Under the pieces are notes generated by a model. The model was not told where the DNA came from. It did no database searches and saw only the letters and a list, made by a program, of their open reading frames with translations. 64,000 nt of DNA from Woeseia sp037968755. Lineage in GTDB: Bacteria > Pseudomonadota > Gammaproteobacteria > Steroidobacterales > Woeseiaceae. The position numbers and the translations under genes were made by a program. The stretch spans positions 39,442 to 103,441 of the forward strand of contig JBBKWB010000110.1 of assembly GCA_037968755.1 (NCBI GenBank). Reading direction: 5' to 3'. This document shows positions 26,062 through 34,259 of the stretch, one piece after another; position 1 is the stretch's first letter, and each line of letters begins with the position of its first letter.

Positions 26062-27371
26062 GTCGTAAGCCAAAATTATCGGCGTATCGCGGAGCCATAC
26101 TGCATTGCCTGGACGAGCCGCAGGAACGCTCGCAGGATGCGATCGAATACTTTGACGACGGCATACTGCTGGTTGTAAATGGCAAGGTCGAAGATCTGGG
26201 TCCGGCAAACGATGTTTTGCACCGGATGCCAGCCAATGTCCCGATCAATGACTATCGCGGCAAACTGATAGTGCCGGGCCTTATCGATTGCCACGTGCAC
26301 TATCCGCAAATAGACATGATTGCTTCGTATGGCGAGCAGTTGCTCGAATGGCTCGACCGATACGCCTATCCAGCGGAGCGTCGTTTCGTCGACGAAGAAT
26401 ATGCCGCCGATGCAGCGGACTTTTTCGTGCGGCAGCTGCTAAAGAACGGCACGACGTCGGCGTTGGTGTTTGCGACTGTACATGCGCAATCGGTCGATGC
26501 CATTTTCGCGGCGGCCGAGGCGCGCAATATGCGCTTGTTGTCGGGCAAAACGCTGATGGATGTTGGCTGCCCGGAAGACTTGCGTGATAAGCCGGAGGAG
26601 GGCATTGATGAGAGTCGTCAGCTCATCGAGCGCTGGCATGGCAACGGGCGGCTCGGCTACGCAATCACGCCACGCTTTGCCGTCACCTCCAGTGAGGAGC
26701 AGCTGGCAGCAGCCGGGCGCTTAGCCTGTGCGTTTCCTGATGCGCATGTGCATACGCATCTGGCTGAAAATCACGATGAAGTCGCATCAGTAATGAAGCG
26801 ATTTCCGCAATGCCGAAGCTACCTCGATGTCTACCAGGTCAATGGCCTGCTGCGCGAGCGCTCGGTATTTGCGCACTGCCTGCATCTCGACGATACAGAC
26901 CGCGCGGCACTGGCAGAGCACGGCGGCGCAATCGCGTTTTGCCCGAGCTCCAATCTGTTTCTGGGCAGTGGCCTGTTCGATCTGCAGGCGGCACGCGCTG
27001 CCGGTATCCGGGTTGGCGCGGGCAGCGATGTTGGTGGCGGCACCAGTCTCAACATGCTGAAGACCCTGGCTGACGGTTACAAGGTGCTGCAGCTTCAAGG
27101 GCAGTCGCTCTCGCCCATGCGGGCGCTGTACCTCGCGACGCTGGGTGCTGCGCGCGCACTCTATCTTGACGATCGCATTGGTAATTTCACTAAAGGGCAG
27201 GAAGCCGATTTCGTAGTGCTGGATGCAGGCTCGACAGAGTTGACCGCGCGTCGCTGTGCAAACGTAACAGACATAAATGAACACCTGTTTGCGCTGTTGA
27301 TGCTCGGCGACGACCGCGCCGTATCGGCTACCTACGTCTACGGCGAGCCGGTTTACGCGAAGATCGCTTAA
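26058..27371 (+). CDS. guaD: Guanine deaminase
   Basis: Zinc-dependent amidohydrolase that deaminates guanine to xanthine, feeding XdhAB. Of 437 residues, the metal-binding motif GLIDCHVHYPQIDM lies near residue 75, HTHLAENHDE near 232 and the late metal aspartate in GSDVGGGTSLNML near 324. Length is typical. It is the last gene of the purine operon, overlapping allA by 4 bases. It ends only 6 bases from the convergent phosphoribosyltransferase gene, with no clear terminator between them. Confidence 0.95.
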   Translation: MSRKPKLSAYRGAILHCLDEPQERSQDAIEYFDDGILLVVNGKVEDLGPANDVLHRMPANVPINDYRGKLIVPGLIDCHVHYPQIDMIASYGEQLLEWLDRYAYPAERRFVDEEYAADAADFFVRQLLKNGTTSALVFATVHAQSVDAIFAAAEARNMRLLSGKTLMDVGCPEDLRDKPEEGIDESRQLIERWHGNGRLGYAITPRFAVTSSEEQLAAAGRLACAFPDAHVHTHLAENHDEVASVMKRFPQCRSYLDVYQVNGLLRERSVFAHCLHLDDTDRAALAEHGGAIAFCPSSNLFLGSGLFDLQAARAAGIRVGAGSDVGGGTSLNMLKTLADGYKVLQLQGQSLSPMRALYLATLGAARALYLDDRIGNFTKGQEADFVVLDAGSTELTARRCANVTDINEHLFALLMLGDDRAVSATYVYGEPVYAKIA

Positions 27372-27377
27372 GCCGGT

Positions 27378-27974
27378 TCAGCCCTTGTTATTGTTCGGGG
27401 CCAGTTCCCGCAACCGGTCGATAACCGGTAGCAACTCTGGTTTATGAGTCTTGAGCTCATCTACGGTCAGGCCTGACAACTCATAAGGCAGTACCAGCCA
27501 TTCCTGTGTTTCGTGTACGTAATAGTCTGGCGTGCGCACGGTTTTTGGACCGGGTCGATACCATACAGTCGCGATGCGAATGTCGTGTGGCAGATTGCGC
27601 CGGGTCTTTCGCGTGAGCTGGTTGATTACAGCATGCACACTATTGCCCGTGCTGTAGACGTCATCGACGATGAGCATCGAATGCTCCGCGCCCAGGTTCT
27701 CCAGCAGATACTGCAGGCCGTGCACGCGAATTGAATCGGCTTTGTCGACCATTTGTGAATAGCTGGCCTGCCCCGCATACGACGTACGAATTGCAATATG
27801 GTCGGTCGGCACGCCGAAATGTTCGAGACCCTCCTGCACGGCGATACCCACTGCGCTGCCACCGCGCCACAGGCCCACCAGGAAATCCGGACGAAAGTCG
27901 GATTCAGCGATCTTGCGCGCCAGGCGAAAGGAGTCAAGCAGCAGGTCATCGGCGGCAACGAACGTTTTTTGCAT
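27378..27974 (-). CDS. Purine phosphoribosyltransferase paralogue 1
   Basis: Type I phosphoribosyltransferase, 198 residues, probably making a nucleotide from a purine base and PRPP. The PRPP loop MLIVDDVYSTGNSV is intact and VGLWRGGSAVGIAVQE forms the pyrophosphate loop. The tail DYYVHETQEWLVLPYEL is shared with its divergent neighbour, and such proteins are usually named hypoxanthine or xanthine phosphoribosyltransferase. The base specificity is not readable. It converges on guaD and is divergent from paralogue 2, across 89 bases. Side by side with purine degradation genes, it suggests a salvage-versus-burn choice. Confidence 0.85.
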   Translation of the reverse strand: MQKTFVAADDLLLDSFRLARKIAESDFRPDFLVGLWRGGSAVGIAVQEGLEHFGVPTDHIAIRTSYAGQASYSQMVDKADSIRVHGLQYLLENLGAEHSMLIVDDVYSTGNSVHAVINQLTRKTRRNLPHDIRIATVWYRPGPKTVRTPDYYVHETQEWLVLPYELSGLTVDELKTHKPELLPVIDRLRELAPNNNKG

Positions 27975-28063
27975 GGGTTTAGAGCTCGGGCGGCGGCTGT
28001 TGTAGTATGCGGTTCAGCATTATAACGACAATCACCCGCCGATATTGCCCCGAGACCCGATCC

Positions 28064-28630
28064 ATGGAAAAGACCGTTCTGACTGCCGAGCAATTGTTGC
28101 AGGATTCCTTTCGCCTCGGCGTCAAGATCCTCGAAAGCGGCTTCGAGCCTACCCTGATTATCGCGGTCTGGCGTGGTGGCACTCCGGTCGGCATGGCCGT
28201 GCAGGAAATCATGTCTTACTGCGGTGTCGATTCCGATCACATCGCGATACGCACGTCGTCGTACACCGGTGTTGACGAACGCTCCACGGTCGCCGTGCAC
28301 GGGCTTAATTACATCATCAAGAAGATCTGCTTTGATGACCGCGTTCTGATCGTCGATGATGTATTCGACACTGGTAATACATTCAAGGCCGTCATCAACG
28401 AGATTCGCCAGCGCGCTCGTGGTAATACCCCTGAAGATATTCGCATGGCTGTGCCGTGGTACAAGCCGTCGCGCAACGAGACGGATCTGGTGCCGGATTT
28501 CTACCTGCATGAAACCAGCGAATGGCTGGTTTTTCCGCATGAACTTGATGCGTTGACTCCCGACGAAATGAAAGCCGCAAAACCCGAGTTGCACGAAATC
28601 GTATTCGGTGCCGGTGCACCGCGAGCCTGA
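28064..28630 (+). CDS. Purine phosphoribosyltransferase paralogue 2
   Basis: A 188-residue type I phosphoribosyltransferase similar along its whole length to the divergent neighbour: EQLLQDSFRLGVKILESGF matches DDLLLDSFRLARKIAESDF, and AVWRGGTPVGMAVQE, DHIAIRTS, VLIVDDVFDTGNTF and FYLHETSEWLVFPHEL have clear counterparts. The pair therefore arose by duplication. The start at 28064 is where similarity begins; the longer frame to 28007 adds unlike residues. Probably a hypoxanthine or xanthine phosphoribosyltransferase. A decayed LOG-family gene start lies 10 bases after its stop. Confidence 0.86.
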   Translation: MEKTVLTAEQLLQDSFRLGVKILESGFEPTLIIAVWRGGTPVGMAVQEIMSYCGVDSDHIAIRTSSYTGVDERSTVAVHGLNYIIKKICFDDRVLIVDDVFDTGNTFKAVINEIRQRARGNTPEDIRMAVPWYKPSRNETDLVPDFYLHETSEWLVFPHELDALTPDEMKAAKPELHEIVFGAGAPRA

Positions 28631-28640
28631 GCCGCCGCTG

Positions 28641-28715
28641 GTGAAGTCGATATGTGTGTATTGCGGCTCCTCACCGGGCGCCCGCAATGATTTAGCAATC
28701 ACTGCTCATGGATAA
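28641..28715 (+). pseudogene. Remnant of a LOG-family (TIGR00730-type) gene start
   Basis: From GTG at 28641 the frame reads VKSICVYCGSSPGARND and then LAITAHG and a stop at 28713-28715. The ICVYCGSSPGAR stretch is the characteristic first strand and loop of LOG-family nucleoside monophosphate phosphoribohydrolases (often called lysine decarboxylase-like). Only about 17 residues of a usual 180-200 residue protein remain; no other frame downstream continues the family. An alternative in-frame GTG at 28614 would overlap the PRTase gene. I read it as the leftover of a deleted purine nucleotide-cleaving enzyme. Too short for certainty. Confidence 0.6.
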
Positions 28716-28784
28716 GTGGCAGAAGTAACACCGTTTAATCTGCCGCATGTCCAGTCATGCTGATGCTGTGTGCGCGGCACAACG

Positions 28785-28818
28785 AAAAACGCCGTCCGGG
28801 CTCACTGCCCGGACGGCG
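28785..28818 (-). terminator. Rho-independent terminator of the DUF1232 gene
   Basis: On the minus strand a perfect 12-bp stem CGCCGTCCGGGC (28807-28818) pairs with 28790-28801 around a 5-base loop, followed by TTTTTCGTT. It lies 26 bases beyond the stop of the DUF1232 gene. The GC-rich stem plus U-run is a textbook intrinsic terminator. Confidence 0.92.
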
Positions 28819-28844
28819 CATATTTCAGACCGTTCGTTGGTTTG

Positions 28845-29396
28845 TTACCAGCGCAGGCTCATAGCACCGCTGCGGCGACGTTTGCGCATCCGCGTATGCA
28901 GTGCGGCGCGTTTGTCCGAAAGCCATTCTTCGCGATTGACGTGCGGATCGTCGCCTTTGGCGCGCCGCCGGTTTTCCTCAGCGATACGGAAACTGCAAAA
29001 TTCCTCGTACGAACTGATTTCGTTTTTCAATTCCTTCAGTACGATCTCGACGTAAATGGCGTCATCGAGAAATCCAAGGCCCGGGATGGAATCCGGAATG
29101 ATGTCTTCGGGATCGCAGAAATAGGTCAGAGCCCCGAGTACGCGCTTGCGGTCATCTGCCGACAATTTCCACTCGTCGTCGCCGAGCATGTTAATGACGA
29201 CCTGCAACTTGGTCAGGCGATCCGAGATGAACTCGGGCAGATCTGAGGAACGGGCCTCGTCGATCAATTTGCGAGCGGCATCCTCAATTTGTTTCGCATT
29301 GGTATCGCTTTCCATGGCCGATTTGGCCTTGTCGACGATATCCTGGAAATGTTCGAGGTCCTGATCGCTCAGGGTAAAAGTAATGTCGAGAGGCAT
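28845..29396 (-). CDS. DUF1232 (YkvA-like) protein
   Basis: A 183-residue protein. The central block RVLGALTYFCDPEDIIPDSIPGLGFLDDAIYVEIVL is the YkvA/DUF1232 signature, where a D-x-IPD...GLLDD pattern is conserved; here the segment is less hydrophobic than in the membrane-inserted relatives. Flanking regions are helical and charged, with a C-terminal tail rich in arginine. Function is unknown. The gene stands alone with its own terminator. ATG at 29396 has AAGGA nine bases upstream. Confidence 0.78.
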   Translation of the reverse strand: MPLDITFTLSDQDLEHFQDIVDKAKSAMESDTNAKQIEDAARKLIDEARSSDLPEFISDRLTKLQVVINMLGDDEWKLSADDRKRVLGALTYFCDPEDIIPDSIPGLGFLDDAIYVEIVLKELKNEISSYEEFCSFRIAEENRRRAKGDDPHVNREEWLSDKRAALHTRMRKRRRSGAMSLRW

Positions 29397-29657
29397 GTCT
29401 TACCGTCCTTATTGAATTATCGGTGGATTTCGGACCTGGCGTCGCTCAGGTTGGCAGCGCCCCCTGGCCACTGCCGGTTTCCCCCGGTTGCCACGAACGC
29501 GGCAATCCCGGCGTACGCACTTCATTGATTGTATACGGAACGGCGGCTATTGGCGATTGTCAGCGTGCCGGCTGCAGCCCTTGATACGCTTGATGCGGGG
29601 TCCCATACTCGCCGCTGCCTAAATTCCAGCCGCTGCGCCGCGGAGCCGTGCCCCACA

Positions 29658-30725
29658 GTGACCAGTCCGAGCCCCCTGCAGGTGATAGCCTGCGAGCCAC
29701 CTCGATTCAGCGATGCCGAAGCACGGGAGATTGTGCGATCGGGCTACGGCCTCACGGTCGAAACCCGGCAACTGGTCAGCGAGCGGGATCAGAACTTTCG
29801 TCTGAAAGCAGTTGATCGCAGTACCTGGGTGCTCAAGATTGCCAATGCAGGTGAGGACCCCGCGGTGACCGATTTCCAGATTCGCGCCTTGCAGCATATT
29901 GCTGCCCGAAAGTCCGCGGTCAATGTGCCGAGCGTGTTGCCGACCCTGACAGGTGAAGACCGCTTGTTCCTCGAGCGGGACGATGCGGCACATATTGCGC
30001 GGGTCGTCAGTTACCTCGACGGTGAGCCCCTGGAAGAGGGCACTCTCAGCGCGCCGTTAGCGCGCGATGTGGGCCGCACGCTCGCAAACCTTGGACATGC
30101 GCTGCGCGACTTCAGGCACCCGGGTGCTGCGCAGCCGTTGCTGTGGGACATGAAGCAGGCGTTGGCGTTAAGAGAGTTATTGCCGCGCGTGCACGAAGCC
30201 GGGCTGCGTCGGACTCTGGAAGACTGCCTTGACGACTTTGCCCAGAACGCCCTGCCGAAGTTTGCGGATCTCCGCAGTCAGGTAATCCACAACGACCTGA
30301 ACCCTGCCAATATCCTGGTCAGTGCAGGGCAGCCGGACCGCGTGGCAGGTGTCATAGACTTTGGTGACATGCAGCAATCGCCGCTGGTCGTCGATGTCGC
30401 CGTTGCCGCGTCGTACTGGCGCAATGCCAGTGGCGACCCGCTGGAGCTCATTGCTGAACTGGTGGCTGGCTACCATTCAATCGAAGCGCTGCAGACTGTC
30501 GAGATGGACTTGCTTTACGATCTGATCAACACGCGCCTCGCGACTACTGTTTTGATCCTCGCCTGGCGCAGTAACGAACGCCGCAGTGGTGACGATTACC
30601 TGGACGCAACGGCGAGCTCGGAATCCAATGCGGCCCGGTTTCTGCTGCGTTGTCGTGAGCTGCCACGCGCGGCGGTTAGCCGGCGCTTGCGGGAAGTCTG
30701 TGCATCGGTAACTGAATCGGGCTGA
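29658..30725 (+). CDS. APH-family phosphotransferase, hydroxylysine-kinase-like
   Basis: A protein kinase-fold small-molecule kinase. The Brenner-type motif VIHNDLNPANILV with catalytic Asp, the metal motif VIDFGDMQQSPLVVDVA and the N-terminal ATP-binding lysine region STWVLKIAN are present. The pattern resembles choline/homoserine kinase II and hydroxylysine kinase, often seen fused to class III aminotransferases, but here it is free-standing. The substrate is unknown. Start is uncertain: the frame opens at 29529, but homology-like sequence begins after 29680, so GTG at 29658 (355 residues) or GTG at 29682 is likely. Confidence 0.72.
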   Translation: MTSPSPLQVIACEPPRFSDAEAREIVRSGYGLTVETRQLVSERDQNFRLKAVDRSTWVLKIANAGEDPAVTDFQIRALQHIAARKSAVNVPSVLPTLTGEDRLFLERDDAAHIARVVSYLDGEPLEEGTLSAPLARDVGRTLANLGHALRDFRHPGAAQPLLWDMKQALALRELLPRVHEAGLRRTLEDCLDDFAQNALPKFADLRSQVIHNDLNPANILVSAGQPDRVAGVIDFGDMQQSPLVVDVAVAASYWRNASGDPLELIAELVAGYHSIEALQTVEMDLLYDLINTRLATTVLILAWRSNERRSGDDYLDATASSESNAARFLLRCRELPRAAVSRRLREVCASVTESG

Positions 30726-30747
30726 TCAGTCCAATCGGGCTGATCAG
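30715..30747. repeat. 15-bp direct repeat at convergent gene ends
   Basis: AATCGGGCTGATCAG occurs at 30715-30729 and again at 30733-30747. The first copy holds the stop of the APH-type gene (TGA 30723-30725); the second holds the stop of the minus-strand hypothetical gene (30744-30746). A small tandem duplication may have created this junction. Confidence 0.7.
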
Positions 30748-31244
30748 CCTGTGTTGTACGGATCGAAACCGCCACCGGGGTCTTTTATTGCTTTGGGCTG
30801 GGCTTTCGGTTTCGCATTGCCTTTCGCCGCAGCGGCATCCGTTATGTCGAGTATCATGCGCAATGCCTGTGTGCTAACCAGCGACAGCTCGTCATCTATC
30901 GAATCGGGCGGCAGTGGCTCGGCAACAACTTCCGCAGGAATCGTGCGTTTGTCCGTGGGATCCGCGTCCAGTAATTTTTGCAGCTCGTTGGTGTCTATGA
31001 TGCTGAAGATGCCGGTAGCGTTGTCCTTGGCAAGGTAGCCGTCGCTTTTCGACTCAGCGAGCTTTAGCACAGCATCCCGTTCCGCGTGCTGCTCTTCGGC
31101 CAGGATTTTTTTCAATCGCTGAGTCGAGACAAGTTCGAAATTTGCCGTCTCGACGGGGTCTGTCCAGACCGATCGACCCCGATCGTCCATGCTCACCTTG
31201 TCCTGCGGAAAAGGCGGACGCTTCAGTTTTTCAGTGTCAGACAT
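30744..31244 (-). CDS. Hypothetical soluble protein
   Basis: A 166-residue acidic and charged protein that I do not recognise. It has two alike segments, FELVSTQRLKKIL near residue 37 and LSLVSTQALRMIL near 122, which may be a repeated helix motif. No signal peptide, membrane segment or catalytic motif is visible. The C-terminal part is Lys/Ala/Pro-rich and ends GGGFDPYNTG. ATG at 31242-31244 is chosen because AGGAG lies 6 bases upstream; a TTG six bases earlier is less likely. It is divergent from the diguanylate cyclase gene and could share its control region. Confidence 0.7.
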   Translation of the reverse strand: MSDTEKLKRPPFPQDKVSMDDRGRSVWTDPVETANFELVSTQRLKKILAEEQHAERDAVLKLAESKSDGYLAKDNATGIFSIIDTNELQKLLDADPTDKRTIPAEVVAEPLPPDSIDDELSLVSTQALRMILDITDAAAAKGNAKPKAQPKAIKDPGGGFDPYNTG

Positions 31245-31370
31245 GAGCAACTCCTGACTGCTCGCGGCATTCCCGGATTATACAATCATGCCGCAAGAAA
31301 ATAGTCGATTCTAATCACAAGTAGCTGATTTTATTGATGGGCATTTTAGCGCAGGGAGGCCGGCACTTAT

Positions 31371-31384
31371 TGAGCAAATGCTCA
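31371..31384. promoter_or_regulatory. Inverted repeat TGAGCA-AA-TGCTCA
   Basis: A perfect 6+6 base inverted repeat with a 2-base spacer in the 239-base space between the hypothetical gene and the diguanylate cyclase gene. Its form suits a dimeric regulator such as a TetR or MarR type. It is 100 bases upstream of the cyclase start. Not matched to a named regulator. Confidence 0.5.
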
Positions 31385-31436
31385 GCAATTGATCCGCCGG
31401 GCCAGTAAGTGTGCGGCAGGTCCGCGCCGGCGAGCG

Positions 31437-31454
31437 CAATGTTACGTAACATTG
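31437..31454. promoter_or_regulatory. Perfect 18-bp palindrome CAATGTTACGTAACATTG
   Basis: An uninterrupted perfect palindrome ending 29 bases before the diguanylate cyclase ATG. The core GTTACGTAAC is of the kind bound by homodimeric helix-turn-helix repressors. Its position, close to the start codon, fits an operator controlling cyclase expression. I cannot name the protein; an RNA hairpin hiding the ribosome site is the alternative. Confidence 0.6.
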
Positions 31455-31483
31455 TGCGAGTCGACCGCTGCCGGTAAGGCAGG

Positions 31484-33409
31484 ATGAAACTCGATGTCCT
31501 GATAACTGTTCTGCTACTCACCAGCACGGTCGGCTACGCCTTGCTGGGCGCCAAGCTGTGGCGAGCGAATGGCGTTGCCAACCGACGAGTGAGCCGCGCG
31601 TTCCTGTTGATTTCCGCCTGGGGGCTTGGCGACCTGATGCACCTGCTGGCAGTGAACGACAGCATGCTGCAGCTCGGCCGCTTTCTGCATTTCTCGGGAG
31701 CGGCACTGTTACCGTTGCTTGCCTTCGGCGTATTCCGAATCTACGTAGGCAAATCCCTGTCGCGACCGGTGATGGCCATACTCAGCCTGATCCCCGCAAC
31801 CTCCATAGTCCTGGCTGCCAGCAATCCGTGGCATGGCCTGGTTTGGCCACCGACAGCAGGAATCGGGGAGGCGGCCGTCGGTACCTGGTATCTGTGGCTG
31901 CATACACCGTATGCATACCTGTTGATGCTGGCATCGCTCGGCAGCCTTATTTTGCACAGCAGTGCCGTTACCCCTAATAATCGCCGCGTTGTAATGACCC
32001 TCGCTGCAACGGTGATCCTGTACGCCGCGGGATTACTGATCCAGGATTTCGGCGCTGCACCTTACTCGGTCGCTTCAGTACCGTGCGCTTTCGCATTGCT
32101 ATTGCCGGTGCTCGCCTGGCTGGTGCTTCGCGAGCAGGTTGTGGAGTTTGCGCCGTTGGCCTACGCGACCGTCTTTCAGAATATGCAGGATCCGGTGGTT
32201 GTCGTCGACGAGTTGCAACGCATTATCGGCCTCAATCACGGGGCCGAGCAGCTGCTGAAAGTGTCGGAGTCTGAGGCCCTGCGGGCCTCACTAAATTCCC
32301 TGTTCGGACCCGACATGGAAGAAGTGCACGCTGCCTTGAGAACCGGTCAGCCACAGAAAATGCTGACCACCAGCGGTCGATTTTTGCACTTGCAGGCGTC
32401 GCCGCTACACGCGCAAGGCAGCAATTCCCGCCGCGGCCAGGTGCTGATGTTTCGCGACGTCAGCGACGTCGAAAATGCCCAGCAGGAAGTGCGTAACAGC
32501 GAAAAGCTATTGCGCACGCTGATCGATCACTCGGTCAACGGTATCGTCCGTTTGCGTTGGTCAACACAGGGCGGATGTCGACGACTGCATTGCGTATTCG
32601 CCAATGCCGCTGCCGGCCGCTTTCTGCAAGCAGCCCCCGAACGAATGCTGAATTGCACGGCGGACGAAATCATCTTGCTGGCCTGCAGCGGCATGCCCAA
32701 GGACGAGGCGCGCGCGGTCATGCACAAGTTTATGAGCGACACGACGCAAGGCGAGGTCGTTGATATTGAGACGAGAGTCGAAGTCCGTCGCGATGCCAAG
32801 TGGCTGCGCGTAATCGGCGAACCCGTGGGCGACAACGTTGCTGTGACCTTTGTGGATGTTACCGACCGCAAAGAGAAAGAGCTGCAAATGGAATCAATCG
32901 CCTGGTCGGATCCATTAACAGGTGTAATGAACCGACGTGGCTTCGAACGGGATGCCGCACACCGCCTGTCGGTGAGCGACGATCTGGCGAGCGGTGCGTT
33001 GTTGTTTATCGATCTCAACGATTTCAAGAAGATTAACGACCGCTGTGGACATGAAGTCGGTGACCGCTTGTTGACGATTGCAGCGGATCGCCTGCGCACG
33101 ACTCTACGCAGCTGCGACATCATTGGTAGGCCCGGCGGCGATGAATTCGTTGCATTGGTGCCGGATGTTGACGCCGCTACGGCGGAGTCGCTGGCAGCAC
33201 GCCTGTCTGAGTCACTGGAACAGCCCTACAGCATTGGCGAAGCGCGACTCGATTGCCCCGCGAGCATCGGCCTTGCACTGTACCCGCAACACGCCAATAC
33301 ACTCACTGGTCTGATGCGGGCCGCTGATCAGGCTATGTACCGGGCCAAAGAGCGCAGTCGCGGCGTTACCGACCTGCGCCCTGCGAGCAGGATGGAGAAG
33401 GCCGGCTAG
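31484..33409 (+). CDS. Membrane diguanylate cyclase with 7TM and PAS regions
   Basis: Makes the second messenger cyclic di-GMP. The 641-residue protein has about seven N-terminal helices (residues 5-215) like the 7TM input of some histidine kinases, one PAS region (about 225-330, VFQNMQDPVVVVDELQRIIGLNHGAEQLL), a second PAS-like region (about 340-465), and a C-terminal GGDEF domain. The active site GRPGGDEFVAL is intact, and RSCD five residues before GGDEF is a product-inhibition I-site (RxxD). No EAL domain follows, so synthesis is the likely output. Two strong inverted repeats lie upstream of the start. Confidence 0.92.
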   Translation: MKLDVLITVLLLTSTVGYALLGAKLWRANGVANRRVSRAFLLISAWGLGDLMHLLAVNDSMLQLGRFLHFSGAALLPLLAFGVFRIYVGKSLSRPVMAILSLIPATSIVLAASNPWHGLVWPPTAGIGEAAVGTWYLWLHTPYAYLLMLASLGSLILHSSAVTPNNRRVVMTLAATVILYAAGLLIQDFGAAPYSVASVPCAFALLLPVLAWLVLREQVVEFAPLAYATVFQNMQDPVVVVDELQRIIGLNHGAEQLLKVSESEALRASLNSLFGPDMEEVHAALRTGQPQKMLTTSGRFLHLQASPLHAQGSNSRRGQVLMFRDVSDVENAQQEVRNSEKLLRTLIDHSVNGIVRLRWSTQGGCRRLHCVFANAAAGRFLQAAPERMLNCTADEIILLACSGMPKDEARAVMHKFMSDTTQGEVVDIETRVEVRRDAKWLRVIGEPVGDNVAVTFVDVTDRKEKELQMESIAWSDPLTGVMNRRGFERDAAHRLSVSDDLASGALLFIDLNDFKKINDRCGHEVGDRLLTIAADRLRTTLRSCDIIGRPGGDEFVALVPDVDAATAESLAARLSESLEQPYSIGEARLDCPASIGLALYPQHANTLTGLMRAADQAMYRAKERSRGVTDLRPASRMEKAG

Positions 33410-33522
33410 GCTCAGCCGATGCATCATGCCTCGCCGACGCCACTCGTCGCGCCGGGTATACTCCCGCCATGCACGGCAAGAAAATCAACATGCGGCGAGC
33501 TGCCAGCAAGAGAGTTGCCGGC

Positions 33523-34134
33523 ATGAAGCTACGGCTGCTGTCTCTCGGGCTCGCTGCGCTGTGGCTGTTGCTCGCCTCAGCCTGCGCAACCGCGCCCCCG
33601 CAAAACGTCGAAAATATTTGTGCGATCTTCAAGGAGAAAGGCGGCTGGTACAAAGACGCCAGAAAATCCGAGAAGAAGTGGGGTACACCGGTGCACGTGC
33701 AGATGGCCATCATTCGTCAGGAATCGTCGTTCAAATTCGATGCGCGACCGCCGCGCCGCAAGTTACTTGGCTTTATCCCATGGACACGGCCATCCAATGC
33801 TTACGGTTACGCGCAGGTGCTGGACAGCACCTGGAAGTGGTACCAGGACGAAGCGGGCAGCATGTTTTCTGATCGCGATGACTTCAGTGATGCCATTGAT
33901 TTTGTCGGTTGGTACACCAACCTGTCGCAACGTACGTTGGGGATATCGAAGTGGGATCCGTACAACCAGTATCTTGCGTACCACGAAGGGCATACGGGCT
34001 GGAAACGCAAAACTTACCGGAACAAACGCTGGCTGCGCGATGTCGCAAACAGAGTGGATTACCGTGCAAAGGAATGGGGCGCACAATTAAAGCGTTGTGA
34101 AAGCGAGCTCGATGATGGCTGGTGGGGTTTCTGA
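33523..34134 (+). CDS. Lytic transglycosylase-like lipoprotein
   Basis: A 203-residue predicted lipoprotein with a lipobox (LLLASAC, Cys near residue 22). The mature part has QMAIIRQESSFKFDA, in which the glutamate is the catalytic residue of SLT-type lytic transglycosylases, then SNAYGYAQVLDSTWKWYQ and YNQYLAYHEGHTGW, the normal order in this fold. It probably cleaves peptidoglycan while anchored in the outer membrane. The start is ambiguous: in-frame ATGs at 33469, 33490 and 33523 all give basic N-regions; the last gives the most ordinary signal peptide. Confidence 0.83.
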   Translation: MKLRLLSLGLAALWLLLASACATAPPQNVENICAIFKEKGGWYKDARKSEKKWGTPVHVQMAIIRQESSFKFDARPPRRKLLGFIPWTRPSNAYGYAQVLDSTWKWYQDEAGSMFSDRDDFSDAIDFVGWYTNLSQRTLGISKWDPYNQYLAYHEGHTGWKRKTYRNKRWLRDVANRVDYRAKEWGAQLKRCESELDDGWWGF

Positions 34135-34259
34135 GGGTCGCGCGATTCGAACCCGGCAGAACAAGCTGTTCATGCAGCAACCTGCACAATCGCTGCCCGA
34201 CCCGGCCATGGTTGCCAACTCACTTCCGGTAGATGCACGCTTTGAGCTAAGGAACGAGC

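Noticed and set aside
32527..33123. 198-codon minus-strand frame in the diguanylate cyclase
   Set aside because: Antisense to the PAS-GGDEF region, which has complete motifs.
34149..34160. GATTCGAACCC, a tRNA T-loop-like string (minus strand)
   Set aside because: Flanking bases cannot form the T-stem or the acceptor stem, and no anticodon or D arm is visible.
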